Source of the DNA: CAYUNE01 sp964446115
GTDB taxonomy: Bacteria; Desulfobacterota; Desulfobulbia; Desulfobulbales; Desulfobulbaceae
Reading direction: 5' to 3'
Assembly (NCBI GenBank): GCA_964446115.1
Contig: CAYUNE010000027.1
Span: 124,001-188,000 of the forward strand
DNA: 64,000 nt
Shown here in pieces: positions 16,130-23,606 of this stretch. The position numbers and the translations under genes were made by a program. How positions within the stretch are numbered: position 1 is the stretch's first letter; each line of letters starts with the position of its first letter. Below the pieces are notes generated by a model. The model had not been told where the DNA came from and made no database searches. It saw nothing but the letters and a program-made list of their open reading frames with translations.

Positions 16130-16864
16130 ATGGCAAGCCAGAGAGAAACGGACCCGATAGCGATTTTTGAGGATTTTTTCAACGAACTGCAGCGACAGGA
16201 TATCGTCAGGCTGCACTCCATCCACCTGGTGGGCACCGCCCTGACACCGGACTTTGACGAACGGGTTTCCGATATCAATTCCATTGTGGTGCTGCCGTCC
16301 ATGAATCTGAAATTTATCGAATATCTCGCTCCGTTGGGCAGAAAGTACAAGCCCCGAAAGATCGCAGCCCCCCTGATCATGACACCGGACTATATCACCT
16401 CCTCTCTGGATACCTTTCCGGTGGAATTTCTCAGCTACAAGCTGATTCACCGTACGGTCCACGGTCCGGATATTCTGGCGGGGCTTTCCTTCAAGAGGAA
16501 GTATATGCAGCTGCAATGCGCCCGGGAGATTAAGTCCAAGCTCATCTGGCTGCGCCAGGCCTATCTCAACTCATACGGCGACCGCAACCTGCTGATCCGG
16601 AGACTCTCCGAATCCATCGTCGGTTTTTTTCCTCTGTTCAGGGCGATTTTAGCCGTCAACTCCAGGCCCACTCCCCGCACCTGCCACTCCATTGTCGGCG
16701 AGCTTCAGCGCTTGACCGGGGTGGATACCGGCATCTTTCGGAAGATGTTTCTCCTGCGGCACCGGCAGCTCGATTTCAACGATCAGGAGCTGCTGCACGG
16801 GTTTGAGGAATTCTATCACGCCACCGAGAAGCTACGGGACAAGATCGATGCTCCTCCCCTGTAG
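16130..16864 (+). CDS. Nucleotidyltransferase-fold protein of unknown function
   Basis: The 244 aa protein contains LVGTALTPDFDERVSDINSIVVL (residues 29-51), which resembles the G-[ST]-x(8-9)-D-x-D core of minimal nucleotidyltransferases. The first catalytic Asp (SD) is kept but the second is replaced by Asn-Ser, so it may not be catalytic. The rest is helical (FKRKYMQLQCAREIKSKLIWLRQAY) and could be an associated helical domain. No membrane segments are seen. Its 3' end overlaps the next gene's start by 17 nt. Family and substrate are not known to me. Confidence 0.7.
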   Translation: MASQRETDPIAIFEDFFNELQRQDIVRLHSIHLVGTALTPDFDERVSDINSIVVLPSMNLKFIEYLAPLGRKYKPRKIAAPLIMTPDYITSSLDTFPVEFLSYKLIHRTVHGPDILAGLSFKRKYMQLQCAREIKSKLIWLRQAYLNSYGDRNLLIRRLSESIVGFFPLFRAILAVNSRPTPRTCHSIVGELQRLTGVDTGIFRKMFLLRHRQLDFNDQELLHGFEEFYHATEKLRDKIDAPPL

Positions 16865-17645
16865 AAATGTTGTTGCGCTGCTGATTCCGGCGCTGTTCTT
16901 TTTTTTGTGCGTTTCGCTCTGCCATGGCGTGACCCCGCCGGTACCCGACGTTCCCACCGGCCGGATAATGGACCTGGCCGGCATTATCGACGGGCCCACC
17001 GAGGAAAAGCTCGACCGGGTCCTGACGGAGCTGGAAGAGAAGACCGGGGCCCAGATGGTGATCCTCACCGTGGCCTCGCTGGATGGTGAGGAGATCAACA
17101 CCTTTTCCCTGCGGTTTGCCGAAAAGTGGGAGCTGGGCGCCGGCGGGAAGGATAACGGTCTGCTGTTGACCGTGGCCGTCAAGGAGAGAAAGTACCGTTT
17201 CGAGGTCGGCTACGGATTGGAATCGGTTCTGCCCGACAGCCTGGTGGGGAGCATCGGCCGGGATAATCTGGTTCCCTATTTCAAGGCCGGTGAATATTCC
17301 CGGGGAGTTGCCGCGGCCACTGCAGCCGTTCTCGATATCCTCGCCGAGCATTACCAGATACGGTTTACATCCACCGGCCTGCCCCGACCCCAGACCGGGA
17401 GCAATGATGATGACACCATTGCCGCCTTTCTCTTTTTCCTTGGTTTTGTAATCTTTCTTATCCTGCAGATACGCCGGTCGAGGCGACGGGAAGCCCGCGG
17501 CGGGAAACGGAGAAAAACAATACCGGGCGTCATTCCCGGCGGCTGGATGGGGTCCGGCGGGTTTGGCGGCGGCAGCGGCGGTTTTGGAGGATTCAGCGGC
17601 GGCGGCGGTGGTTTCGGCGGCGGCGGAGCTTCCGGAGGGTGGTGA
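16848..17645 (+). CDS. TPM-domain membrane protein (YgcG-like)
   Basis: The 265 aa protein has a signal peptide (about residues 5-27). It then has a TPM domain with GRIMDLAGIIDG, TGAQMVILTV, NGLLLTVAVKERKYRFEVGYGLE and GSIGRDNLVPYFKAGEYSRGV. A single membrane helix follows near residue 190, then a basic stretch, and it ends in a Gly/Phe-rich low-complexity tail with a terminal GGW. This is the usual layout of YgcG-type proteins. Some TPM domains have phosphatase activity, but the role in bacteria is unclear. The start was moved to ATG 16848 directly before the signal peptide. Confidence 0.88.
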   Translation: MLLPCRNVVALLIPALFFFLCVSLCHGVTPPVPDVPTGRIMDLAGIIDGPTEEKLDRVLTELEEKTGAQMVILTVASLDGEEINTFSLRFAEKWELGAGGKDNGLLLTVAVKERKYRFEVGYGLESVLPDSLVGSIGRDNLVPYFKAGEYSRGVAAATAAVLDILAEHYQIRFTSTGLPRPQTGSNDDDTIAAFLFFLGFVIFLILQIRRSRRREARGGKRRKTIPGVIPGGWMGSGGFGGGSGGFGGFSGGGGGFGGGGASGGW

Positions 17646-17688
17646 AGGCAGAGGATGGAAGCGATCACAGGCGTGCCGACCGCACGCA

Positions 17689-17730
17689 GCAAAAAGCCGT
17701 TACCGGGTGTTCCGGTAACGGCTTTTTTGC
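17689..17730. terminator. Bidirectional rho-independent terminator
   Basis: A stem AAAAAGCCGTTACCGG / CCGGTAACGGCTTTTTT closes on a 4-nt loop, with A-runs on the left and T-runs on the right. It can end the TPM transcript on the plus strand and the cytochrome bd operon on the minus strand. Confidence 0.9.
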
Positions 17731-17767
17731 TTTTCCCGGTGGTCACATCCGTGCCGGGATGGGATGC

Positions 17768-17830
17768 CTGTGAACGATGACAGATTGGCGGTATGATATA
17801 CCGCAGGGTTATATACCCGGAGATCGGTTA
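17768..17830 (+). repeat. 63-nt intergenic element, copy C
   Basis: It matches the core family well (GGTATGATATACCGCAGGGTT in the centre, AGATCGGTTA at the right end). Unlike the other copies it is not followed by a plus-strand gene; it lies between the terminator and the 3' end of the bd operon. Confidence 0.8.
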
Positions 17831-17843
17831 GGGGGGTTGCCCT

Positions 17844-17936
17844 CTAGAGCAGGTCCGATTTTTTGAGCAGAACCAGCGCGACTCTGTAGGAGACGGCGAT
17901 AACCGCCACCCAGCTGATGAGTAAAAAGAAGTTCAT
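17844..17936 (-). CDS. Candidate CydX-like small membrane subunit of cytochrome bd (30 aa)
   Basis: A 30-codon frame (MNFFLLISWVAVIAVSYRV, then a basic Lys-Lys-Ser end) forms one membrane helix. It has a GGAGG ribosome site 10 nt upstream of its ATG. It lies 66 nt downstream of cydB on the same strand, the position of cydX in many bd operons, where a single-helix subunit stabilises the hemes. Sequence identity to E. coli CydX is not evident apart from the length and an N-terminal aromatic stretch with Trp, so this is a positional inference. Confidence 0.55.
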   Translation of the reverse strand: MNFFLLISWVAVIAVSYRVALVLLKKSDLL

Positions 17937-17971
17937 TGTCTGTGTACCTCCATGGAAATCAGGTATTGGGA

Positions 17972-17990
17972 GACATCCTGTAATTGGTTG
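17972..17990 (+). repeat. Partial copy of the intergenic element (right end only)
   Basis: GACATCCTGTAATTGGTTG matches the last third of the 64-nt element (ACATACCCTGTGATCGGTTA) with several changes. It lies between cydB and the small downstream frame. Confidence 0.35.
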
Positions 17991-18002
17991 GCGGAGCTTT
18001 CT

Positions 18003-19136
18003 TTAGTAGGAGTGATCGGCAATTTCCTCCACCGTAATTTTTTTTCTGTCCATGGACCACCAGACAAAGGCGATATAGGCCAGAACAAAGGGAATGAATA
18101 TGGCCACATAGGTCATTACCTTGAGGGTGTACGGGGACGATGAGGCATTGTAAATGGTCAGGCTGGATTGCAGGTCCGCCCTGGAAGGGTAAAAGGCCGT
18201 CTTGTTGTAGGCGGGCAGCAGTAACAGGGTCAGGGACAGCAGCACGGTGCCGGGACCGCCGAACCAGATGCCTGCGGTGGAGTCGGTTCCCGTGGTTTTG
18301 AAGACCCCGATCACCAGCAGAAGCAGGCCGCCGACAAGCATGGCGGCAAGCCAGGGGTTGGCCAGGAGATTGCCCAGGTATTTCCTGGTCACAAGGCCGA
18401 TTGTCCCCTGGTCGTCAATGATGCCGTAGCCCTTCATCAGCAGCAGGTTGCCGAGAATAAAGAGCAGAAAGGGAAGCGAGCAGAAAAAGCTTCTCCCGCA
18501 GGCGCTGCGCAGTCTGCTTTCCAAACCCGGGGTATCGTTGAAGTCCAGGTTGTTGACCAGGTACATGGCGCCCAGGGTTCTGGCATTGAAGACGAGAAAG
18601 AGACCCAGTGAAACGTTGAACAAGCTGAAGGCTGCCTCGAGTCCCCGCAGGGAATGGGTCCAGGTTACCAGGTTGTAGCCGCTGAGGCGGAAGTTGGAGC
18701 CGGTGTAGAATGTCCCCACCGCGGTTCCGATCAGCAGAATGCCCAGGGAGCCGTTGAGGAAGAGAAACAGTTCGTAGATGCCTGCTCCCAGCAGGTTGCG
18801 CGGTTTTTTCCGGTATTCGTAACTGACCGCCTGCAGGATGAAGGTAAAGAGAATGGAAATCCACACCCAGTAGGCCCCGCCGAAGGAGGTGGCGTAAAAT
18901 TTCGGGAAAGAGGCGAACAGGGCGCCGCCGAAGAGTACCAGGGTGGTGAAGGTGAGTTCCCACTTGCGGCCGAGGGAGTTGATCACCAGGGATTTTTCGA
19001 TCTCGTTCGTCGTCACCTGCCGGAGCAGCGTCTGGCCTCCTTGGACAAAGGTGAGAAAGAGAAAGAGCGAACCAACCACGGAGCAGAGCAGCCACCAGAG
19101 CTGTTGCAGACTTTGATAATCGAGCTGGGCAATCAT
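18003..19136 (-). CDS. cydB: Cytochrome bd ubiquinol oxidase subunit II
   Basis: The 377 aa polytopic protein is of standard CydB length with about nine membrane helices. The N-terminus MIAQLDYQSLQQLWWLLCSVVGSLFLFL and the C-terminal YVAIFIPFVLAYIAFVWWSMDRKKI resemble CydB. With CydA it forms the bd quinol:O2 oxidoreductase, used by anaerobes for oxygen removal as well as respiration. It starts immediately after the cydA stop, with no gap, indicating tight coupling. Confidence 0.93.
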   Translation of the reverse strand: MIAQLDYQSLQQLWWLLCSVVGSLFLFLTFVQGGQTLLRQVTTNEIEKSLVINSLGRKWELTFTTLVLFGGALFASFPKFYATSFGGAYWVWISILFTFILQAVSYEYRKKPRNLLGAGIYELFLFLNGSLGILLIGTAVGTFYTGSNFRLSGYNLVTWTHSLRGLEAAFSLFNVSLGLFLVFNARTLGAMYLVNNLDFNDTPGLESRLRSACGRSFFCSLPFLLFILGNLLLMKGYGIIDDQGTIGLVTRKYLGNLLANPWLAAMLVGGLLLLVIGVFKTTGTDSTAGIWFGGPGTVLLSLTLLLLPAYNKTAFYPSRADLQSSLTIYNASSSPYTLKVMTYVAIFIPFVLAYIAFVWWSMDRKKITVEEIADHSY

Positions 19137-20672
19137 TTACTTTTCCTCCGGTCCGATCTTGATCTGTTTGAGCATGATGCTCACTTCGGCAATGAGCAGG
19201 ATGGTGAAGAGTGCCAGGAACATGTAGAAAGTTGTCTGCACGGTGGAGCTGGTCAGGTTGGAACGGGCCACGGTAACGGGAAGCAGGTCCTGGATGGCCC
19301 AGGGTTGCCGGCCGACCTCGGCCACGATCCAGCCGGCCCAGTGGGCCGCAAGAGCAAGGAAGAACATGGTGGTGCCGGGCAGCAGCAGCCAGGTTTTTTG
19401 TTCCAGCCCGCCCCTGATGCCGAAAAAGAGATAGGCCAGAAAGACCAGGGGAAAGATGGAACCCAGGATGACCATCACATGGAAGGCGTTGAAGGAGATG
19501 GCCACCGGCGGTACGGCGTCTTCGGGTTGTGCCAGAAAACCGTATCCCAGATATTCCCTGTTTTTTTCAAACGTTGCCCGGGTCCGGGCCGCCTCTTCCT
19601 CATTCCCCGCCTTTTTCGCCTGCTTGTAAGCTGCCAGGGCGGCCACGGCCTCTTTCCCCCTTTCCATTTTCCAGGCAGCACCCGGGATACCGTGTTCCGG
19701 GTTGCCGTAAACCAGATCCTTGATACCGGGGACAAAGGTACCCACATTTCTGGTGGCCAGCAGTGAGAGCAGATAGGGTATGCGGATTTCAAAGCTGAAT
19801 GGTTGCTGCTCGTCGCCCACCTTTTTCTTTGGGTTGATCAGGCCCATGGCAACCAGGCCGGCATTGGTCTCGCCTTCATAGAGCCCCTCGATGGCAGCCA
19901 GCTTCATGGGTTGGTTGCGGGCCACCTCAAAGGCGGCCTCGTCGCCGGTGAAGGCGGAAAGGCCGGAGGCCAGCAGGCCGAAGACCGAGGCAACGACAAT
20001 GGAGCGCCTGGCCATCTTGCCGTGGCGCCCTTTGAGCAGGTAGTAGGAGGAGATGGAGATGATGAACATGGCGGCAAGCACCATGGAGGAGCTGGTGGTA
20101 TGGGTGAACTTGGAAACCGCCACCGGAGAAAAGGCGACATCGAGGAAATTCCGCATCTCGAAACGGGCTGTATCCGGGTTGAACTCCTGGCCCACGGGGT
20201 GCATCATCCAGGCATTGGCCACCAGGATCCAGACCGCGGACATGTTGGAGCCCAGAGCCACCATCCAGGTGGAAAAGAGATGGAATCCTTTGGATACCCG
20301 GTTCCAGCCGAAAAACATCACCGCAAAAAAGGTGGCCTCCAGGAAAAAGGCGATGATTCCCTCGATGGCCAGGGGCGCGCCGAAGATATCCCCCACCATC
20401 CACGAGTAGTTGGACCAGTTGGTCCCAAATTCAAACTCCATGATGATACCGGTGGCAACGCCGATGGCGAAGTTGATCCCGAAGAGTTTCATCCAGAACT
20501 TGGTCAGCCGTTTCCACTCCATGCTGCCGGTTCTGACATAGATGGAATGATAAAAGGCGATGATCCAGGTGATGCCCAGGGTCAACGGCACAAAGATCCA
20601 GTGGTAGAGGGCCGTTAAGGCGAATTGGGCCCTGGACCAGTTCACCAGGCCGGGGTCGAGGTTTTCAATCAT
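19137..20672 (-). CDS. cydA: Cytochrome bd ubiquinol oxidase subunit I
   Basis: The 511 aa protein carries the heme ligands and quinol loop of CydA. Visible signatures are SRAQFALTALYHWIFVPLTLG with the heme b595 His region, GDEAAFEVARNQPMKLAAIEGLYEG at the start of the Q-loop, and GWIVAEVGRQPWAIQDLLPV. It oxidises quinol and reduces O2 to water with high affinity. It begins within the 3' end of the DUF4492 gene (8 nt overlap) and abuts cydB. Confidence 0.96.
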   Translation of the reverse strand: MIENLDPGLVNWSRAQFALTALYHWIFVPLTLGITWIIAFYHSIYVRTGSMEWKRLTKFWMKLFGINFAIGVATGIIMEFEFGTNWSNYSWMVGDIFGAPLAIEGIIAFFLEATFFAVMFFGWNRVSKGFHLFSTWMVALGSNMSAVWILVANAWMMHPVGQEFNPDTARFEMRNFLDVAFSPVAVSKFTHTTSSSMVLAAMFIISISSYYLLKGRHGKMARRSIVVASVFGLLASGLSAFTGDEAAFEVARNQPMKLAAIEGLYEGETNAGLVAMGLINPKKKVGDEQQPFSFEIRIPYLLSLLATRNVGTFVPGIKDLVYGNPEHGIPGAAWKMERGKEAVAALAAYKQAKKAGNEEEAARTRATFEKNREYLGYGFLAQPEDAVPPVAISFNAFHVMVILGSIFPLVFLAYLFFGIRGGLEQKTWLLLPGTTMFFLALAAHWAGWIVAEVGRQPWAIQDLLPVTVARSNLTSSTVQTTFYMFLALFTILLIAEVSIMLKQIKIGPEEK

Positions 20673-20937
20673 GGTCTGTTTCCTCCATGGCAGTGGAATT
20701 TCCAGGAACGGCTCCGGTTATCTGTCCCAGCACATAATCGGCCCGCTGCTGGTCGGTGGCAAAACGGCTCTGCAGAAAATCAGGAAAAAAGAAGAGCTTG
20801 AGCACCCCGAACATGATGAGGAGTTTAACGAGGATTATTTTCCAGAGAGTTCTGCCCAGGGTCATTCGCCGCAGGCCGTCGGCATAAAACCCATACACCC
20901 GCAACAGGAGAGATTTCTGCGGCATTGATTGTTCCAT
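20665..20937 (-). CDS. DUF4492 family protein, cyd operon leader gene
   Basis: The 90 aa protein has the block SLLLRVYGFYADGLRRMTLGRTLWKIILVKLLIMF, which matches the DUF4492 family found beside cydAB in many Bacteroidota, Epsilonproteobacteria and Desulfobacterota. A hydrophobic stretch follows the basic segment, so it is probably membrane-attached. The role is unknown, perhaps in bd oxidase assembly. The frame is open up to 21111, but ATG 20937 is preferred because it has GGAAAGG upstream and the domain starts soon after. Its stop overlaps the cydA start. Confidence 0.85.
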   Translation of the reverse strand: MEQSMPQKSLLLRVYGFYADGLRRMTLGRTLWKIILVKLLIMFGVLKLFFFPDFLQSRFATDQQRADYVLGQITGAVPGNSTAMEETDHD

Positions 20938-21352
20938 GGAAAGCCTTTCCGTGTTGGCGGTGATGGGGTTGTGGTGCGGCTTGGGGAAACGACAGGGAAA
21001 AGAGCGTCTCTGAAATAAATGATATATCCCCAGGGAACCGGACTCAAGGGAAATCTCGTTGTACAGGCCGTTTGACCAGGTTATACGCATATGCACGAAA
21101 CTTTTTGTCAAGAAATTTGTCTAAAGATTATTGAGAGATGCTTCGATAAACACAACGACTGCAATGGCAGAAAATCACGGCAAAGTTTGACTTTGCCTCC
21201 ATGCTTTTGATAGATTTGAAGTAGAAAGTTGTGAATTCAAACGCCTGGAAAAGAGGGCGACTTGTTTTGTGTTTTTTTGGAAAAACAAGATGATACGTGT
21301 TATAATGAAAGAAAGCCTGGGAAAGGTAAAACTTTAACTCGAACTGGGGACA
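20938..21352. other. Non-coding divergent promoter region
   Basis: This AT-richer stretch holds the 5' regions of both the bd operon (minus) and the Roadblock gene pair (plus). A TTGACA (21112-21107, minus strand) could be a -35 box for the bd operon, but the spacing to TATAAC or TATGCG is not ideal. I see no clear FNR-type palindrome and no convincing gene. Confidence 0.6.
21277..21306 (+). promoter_or_regulatory. Predicted sigma-70 promoter of the Roadblock gene pair
   Basis: TTGGAA (21277-21282) and a perfect TATAAT (21301-21306) are separated by 18 nt, in a locally AT-rich stretch. The ATG at 21353 follows with GGGGA as ribosome site. Confidence 0.65.
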
Positions 21353-22144
21353 ATGGGTATGAACAGTGGCGAGACGGCAACAGCCGGCGGGCAGGGTAAT
21401 GAAAATGGAATAATTACCGGTGTTTCTCTGCCATCGTTTCTGCAGGTTCTGGAACTGGAAAAAAACAGTTGTATGATCGATGTGGAGGCGGGCGCAAACA
21501 GGGGAGTCCTTTACATGAAGGATGGGGCCCTGATCGACGCTGAAACCGATTTCAACGTCGGCCTGGAGGCCGTCTATGCAATCTGTTCCTGGGACAAGCC
21601 CGCCCTGCGGGTGGGGAAATTCTATGATCGCGTTCGCCGCATCCATAAATCCCTCACCCATATTCTCCTTGATGTCGCCCGCCAGAAAGATGAGACCAAG
21701 AAACCGGCTTCGCCTGCCGAGCAGCCGGCTGTGATGCCGGACCAGGCGGCGTCCGCCGCGCCGGACCGGCCCGCTTCCGCCCGGACGGCCTCCGTACCGG
21801 AGGATATCGGCCGCAAGTATCCCATGGTGGGCAGGTGTATGGAGCTGTTGCCCTCCATACCGGGGGTGCGTCACTACTTTTTTCTCAATCGCCATGGCCG
21901 GATCATTATCCAGTCAGCGGATAACCGGAAAATTGCCGATTTTATCACATACAGCATCATTACCGGATTGCAGATGGGCGAGACCCTGGATGCCAAGGGG
22001 CCGCAGCTTGTTCTGCTCACCATGGAAAACTACGAGGAACTGCTGATCATTCCCCGTGGCGGGGTGATTATCGGGTTACTTCTCGAAGAAAACATATATG
22101 TACCTGATGTCATCAACCAGTTACAGGCGGCGATGAATATCTAG
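21353..22144 (+). CDS. DUF4388-like plus Roadblock/LC7-domain protein
   Basis: The 263 aa protein has an N-terminal domain (about residues 20-110: LPSFLQVLELEKNSCMIDVE, GVLYMKDGALIDAETDFNVGLEAVYAI) resembling the DUF4388/PATAN-like domain of signalling proteins. A Pro/Ala-rich linker follows, then a C-terminal Roadblock-like domain (about 165-263: MELLPSIPGVRHYFFLNRHGRII, ITGLQMGETLDAKGPQLVLLTM). Roadblock (MglB-type) domains regulate small Ras-like GTPases; no GTPase gene is nearby. A similar Roadblock-type protein follows after 19 nt. The role, perhaps polarity or surface behaviour, is inferred only. Confidence 0.75.
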   Translation: MGMNSGETATAGGQGNENGIITGVSLPSFLQVLELEKNSCMIDVEAGANRGVLYMKDGALIDAETDFNVGLEAVYAICSWDKPALRVGKFYDRVRRIHKSLTHILLDVARQKDETKKPASPAEQPAVMPDQAASAAPDRPASARTASVPEDIGRKYPMVGRCMELLPSIPGVRHYFFLNRHGRIIIQSADNRKIADFITYSIITGLQMGETLDAKGPQLVLLTMENYEELLIIPRGGVIIGLLLEENIYVPDVINQLQAAMNI

Positions 22145-22163
22145 CCAGAACAGAGGGGCGACC

Positions 22164-23594
22164 ATGAGAAAGATTCTTGACGAGATTTCCATTCTACCCG
22201 GTGTTGCCGGTTCATGTATTTTCAGCAAGGAGGGCGGGCCGCTGTGCACCGATCACCAGCTGACCATTGACAAGGACTCCATCCACACCATGGGTACCCA
22301 CCTGATCCGGCTCCTGCAGATGGGCCGGATGGTGGATTTCAAGGTACGGACCGCCAAATTCAAGTTCGACACCTACACGGTGGTGGGCATGGCCCTGGAG
22401 GCCGACTCCGTGCTGATGACCATTTGCGAGCCCAATGCCAACTGTTCCCTGGTCGCCACCTCCGCCGGTATGCTGGTTGATGATATCCGTCGCGATTTGG
22501 CCCAGGGCATTGCCCTCAATATCGAGGACGTCAAGGAGGTGACCGATACCGCTTACGAATCTGAAACCGTGACCCGCGACGATGAGGAGCAAACGGAGGA
22601 AGCTCTTGCCCTGGACCGTCGGACCAGGGACCTGTTTGACCGCATGAAAGATGAACTCTCCGGAATCATCGGGCCGGTGGCCGGGATGGTCATGGACGAG
22701 TGCATCGAGGAGGTCACGGTCAACGGCAGCGGTATTTCCAGTGTTTCAAAACTGGTCAACCTGCTGGCGGCGGAAATCGAGGATTCGTCCCAGGCGGCCG
22801 ACTTTAAACTGAAATGTTACACCATGTCGGAACAGGCCGGTCTCCTGAACCAGCCGGAATCCCGGGAGAGTGAGAGGCAAGTTGCGAGGCCGCAGCCGAC
22901 CATTGCCGGGCTTGGGTTTGATGAAAAGAGCACGGCCGCGCTCAAGCGCATCGAAACTCATCTCGCCCGGGCCATCGGACCCGGAGCCGAAGCCCTGGTC
23001 TGCGAACAGGCAGTTCGCCTGGCAAAAAACGGCGAGGTGGGCAGTGGTCAGCTGCGTGCAATGGTGAACAATCTGGCTGCTGAGATCGCAAATCCGAATG
23101 CAGCCCGCGATTTCAGGCGTTTGCTGGATGAATTCACCCCCCCGGACCGGCCACGACGGCCGGATATGGATGGTGAGACGCCGTCGCCTTCCGTCGTCTC
23201 TTCCCCCACCGAGCCGGAGATCAAACTGCGTCCCAGCGGATCACCGGCGTCGGAAATGCACAACATCTCCTCCCCGGCCCCAGCTTCCGCCGGCGGGAGC
23301 GGCGGCAAGGTGTCCCGGGCCATGGCCAAAAACAGTGTGCGTAACAAGGTATTGAAGACTCCCGAGGTGGACAGCATCACCCTGAAAAAGATTGAGACCA
23401 GCCTGGCCCAGGTCATGGGTCCATTCGCCAGCATGGTGATGGAGGAAAATGTCAGCAAGTGGAAGAAAAACGGCCCGGCCGAGATATCCAGGCTGCCGGA
23501 ATTGATCGACACCATCCGGGAGGATATCAACGACCCCACCCAGGCACTGGCCTTCAATGCCCGGGTAAACGTGGTGCTGGAGAATTTGAAGTAG
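22164..23594 (+). CDS. Roadblock-like N-domain with three tandem copies of an uncharacterised helical domain
   Basis: In the 476 aa protein, residues 1-120 resemble a Roadblock/LC7 fold (ILPGVAGSCIFSKEGGPL, VVGMALEADSVLMTICEP). After a linker, an approximately 65 aa unit occurs three times: from about 155 (FDRMKDELSGIIGPVAGMVMDE), 256 (LKRIETHLARAIGPGAEALVCE) and 404 (LKKIETSLAQVMGPFASMVMEE). Each shows the IGPxA-type core and ends near an AAEI or IREDI segment followed by Asn/Asp-Pro. Ser/Pro-rich linkers separate copies two and three. It probably acts with the preceding gene as a scaffold or GTPase regulator. I cannot name the repeated domain with certainty. Confidence 0.7.
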   Translation: MRKILDEISILPGVAGSCIFSKEGGPLCTDHQLTIDKDSIHTMGTHLIRLLQMGRMVDFKVRTAKFKFDTYTVVGMALEADSVLMTICEPNANCSLVATSAGMLVDDIRRDLAQGIALNIEDVKEVTDTAYESETVTRDDEEQTEEALALDRRTRDLFDRMKDELSGIIGPVAGMVMDECIEEVTVNGSGISSVSKLVNLLAAEIEDSSQAADFKLKCYTMSEQAGLLNQPESRESERQVARPQPTIAGLGFDEKSTAALKRIETHLARAIGPGAEALVCEQAVRLAKNGEVGSGQLRAMVNNLAAEIANPNAARDFRRLLDEFTPPDRPRRPDMDGETPSPSVVSSPTEPEIKLRPSGSPASEMHNISSPAPASAGGSGGKVSRAMAKNSVRNKVLKTPEVDSITLKKIETSLAQVMGPFASMVMEENVSKWKKNGPAEISRLPELIDTIREDINDPTQALAFNARVNVVLENLK

Positions 23595-23606
23595 TCGGCA
23601 TCGATT

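Noticed and set aside
17560..17645. Gly/Phe codon repeats at the end of the TPM gene as a DNA repeat element
   Set aside because: It is low-complexity coding sequence typical of YgcG-like tails.
20938..21111. N-terminal extension of the DUF4492 protein
   Set aside because: The extension is not hydrophobic or family-like, and a good ribosome site lies before ATG 20937.
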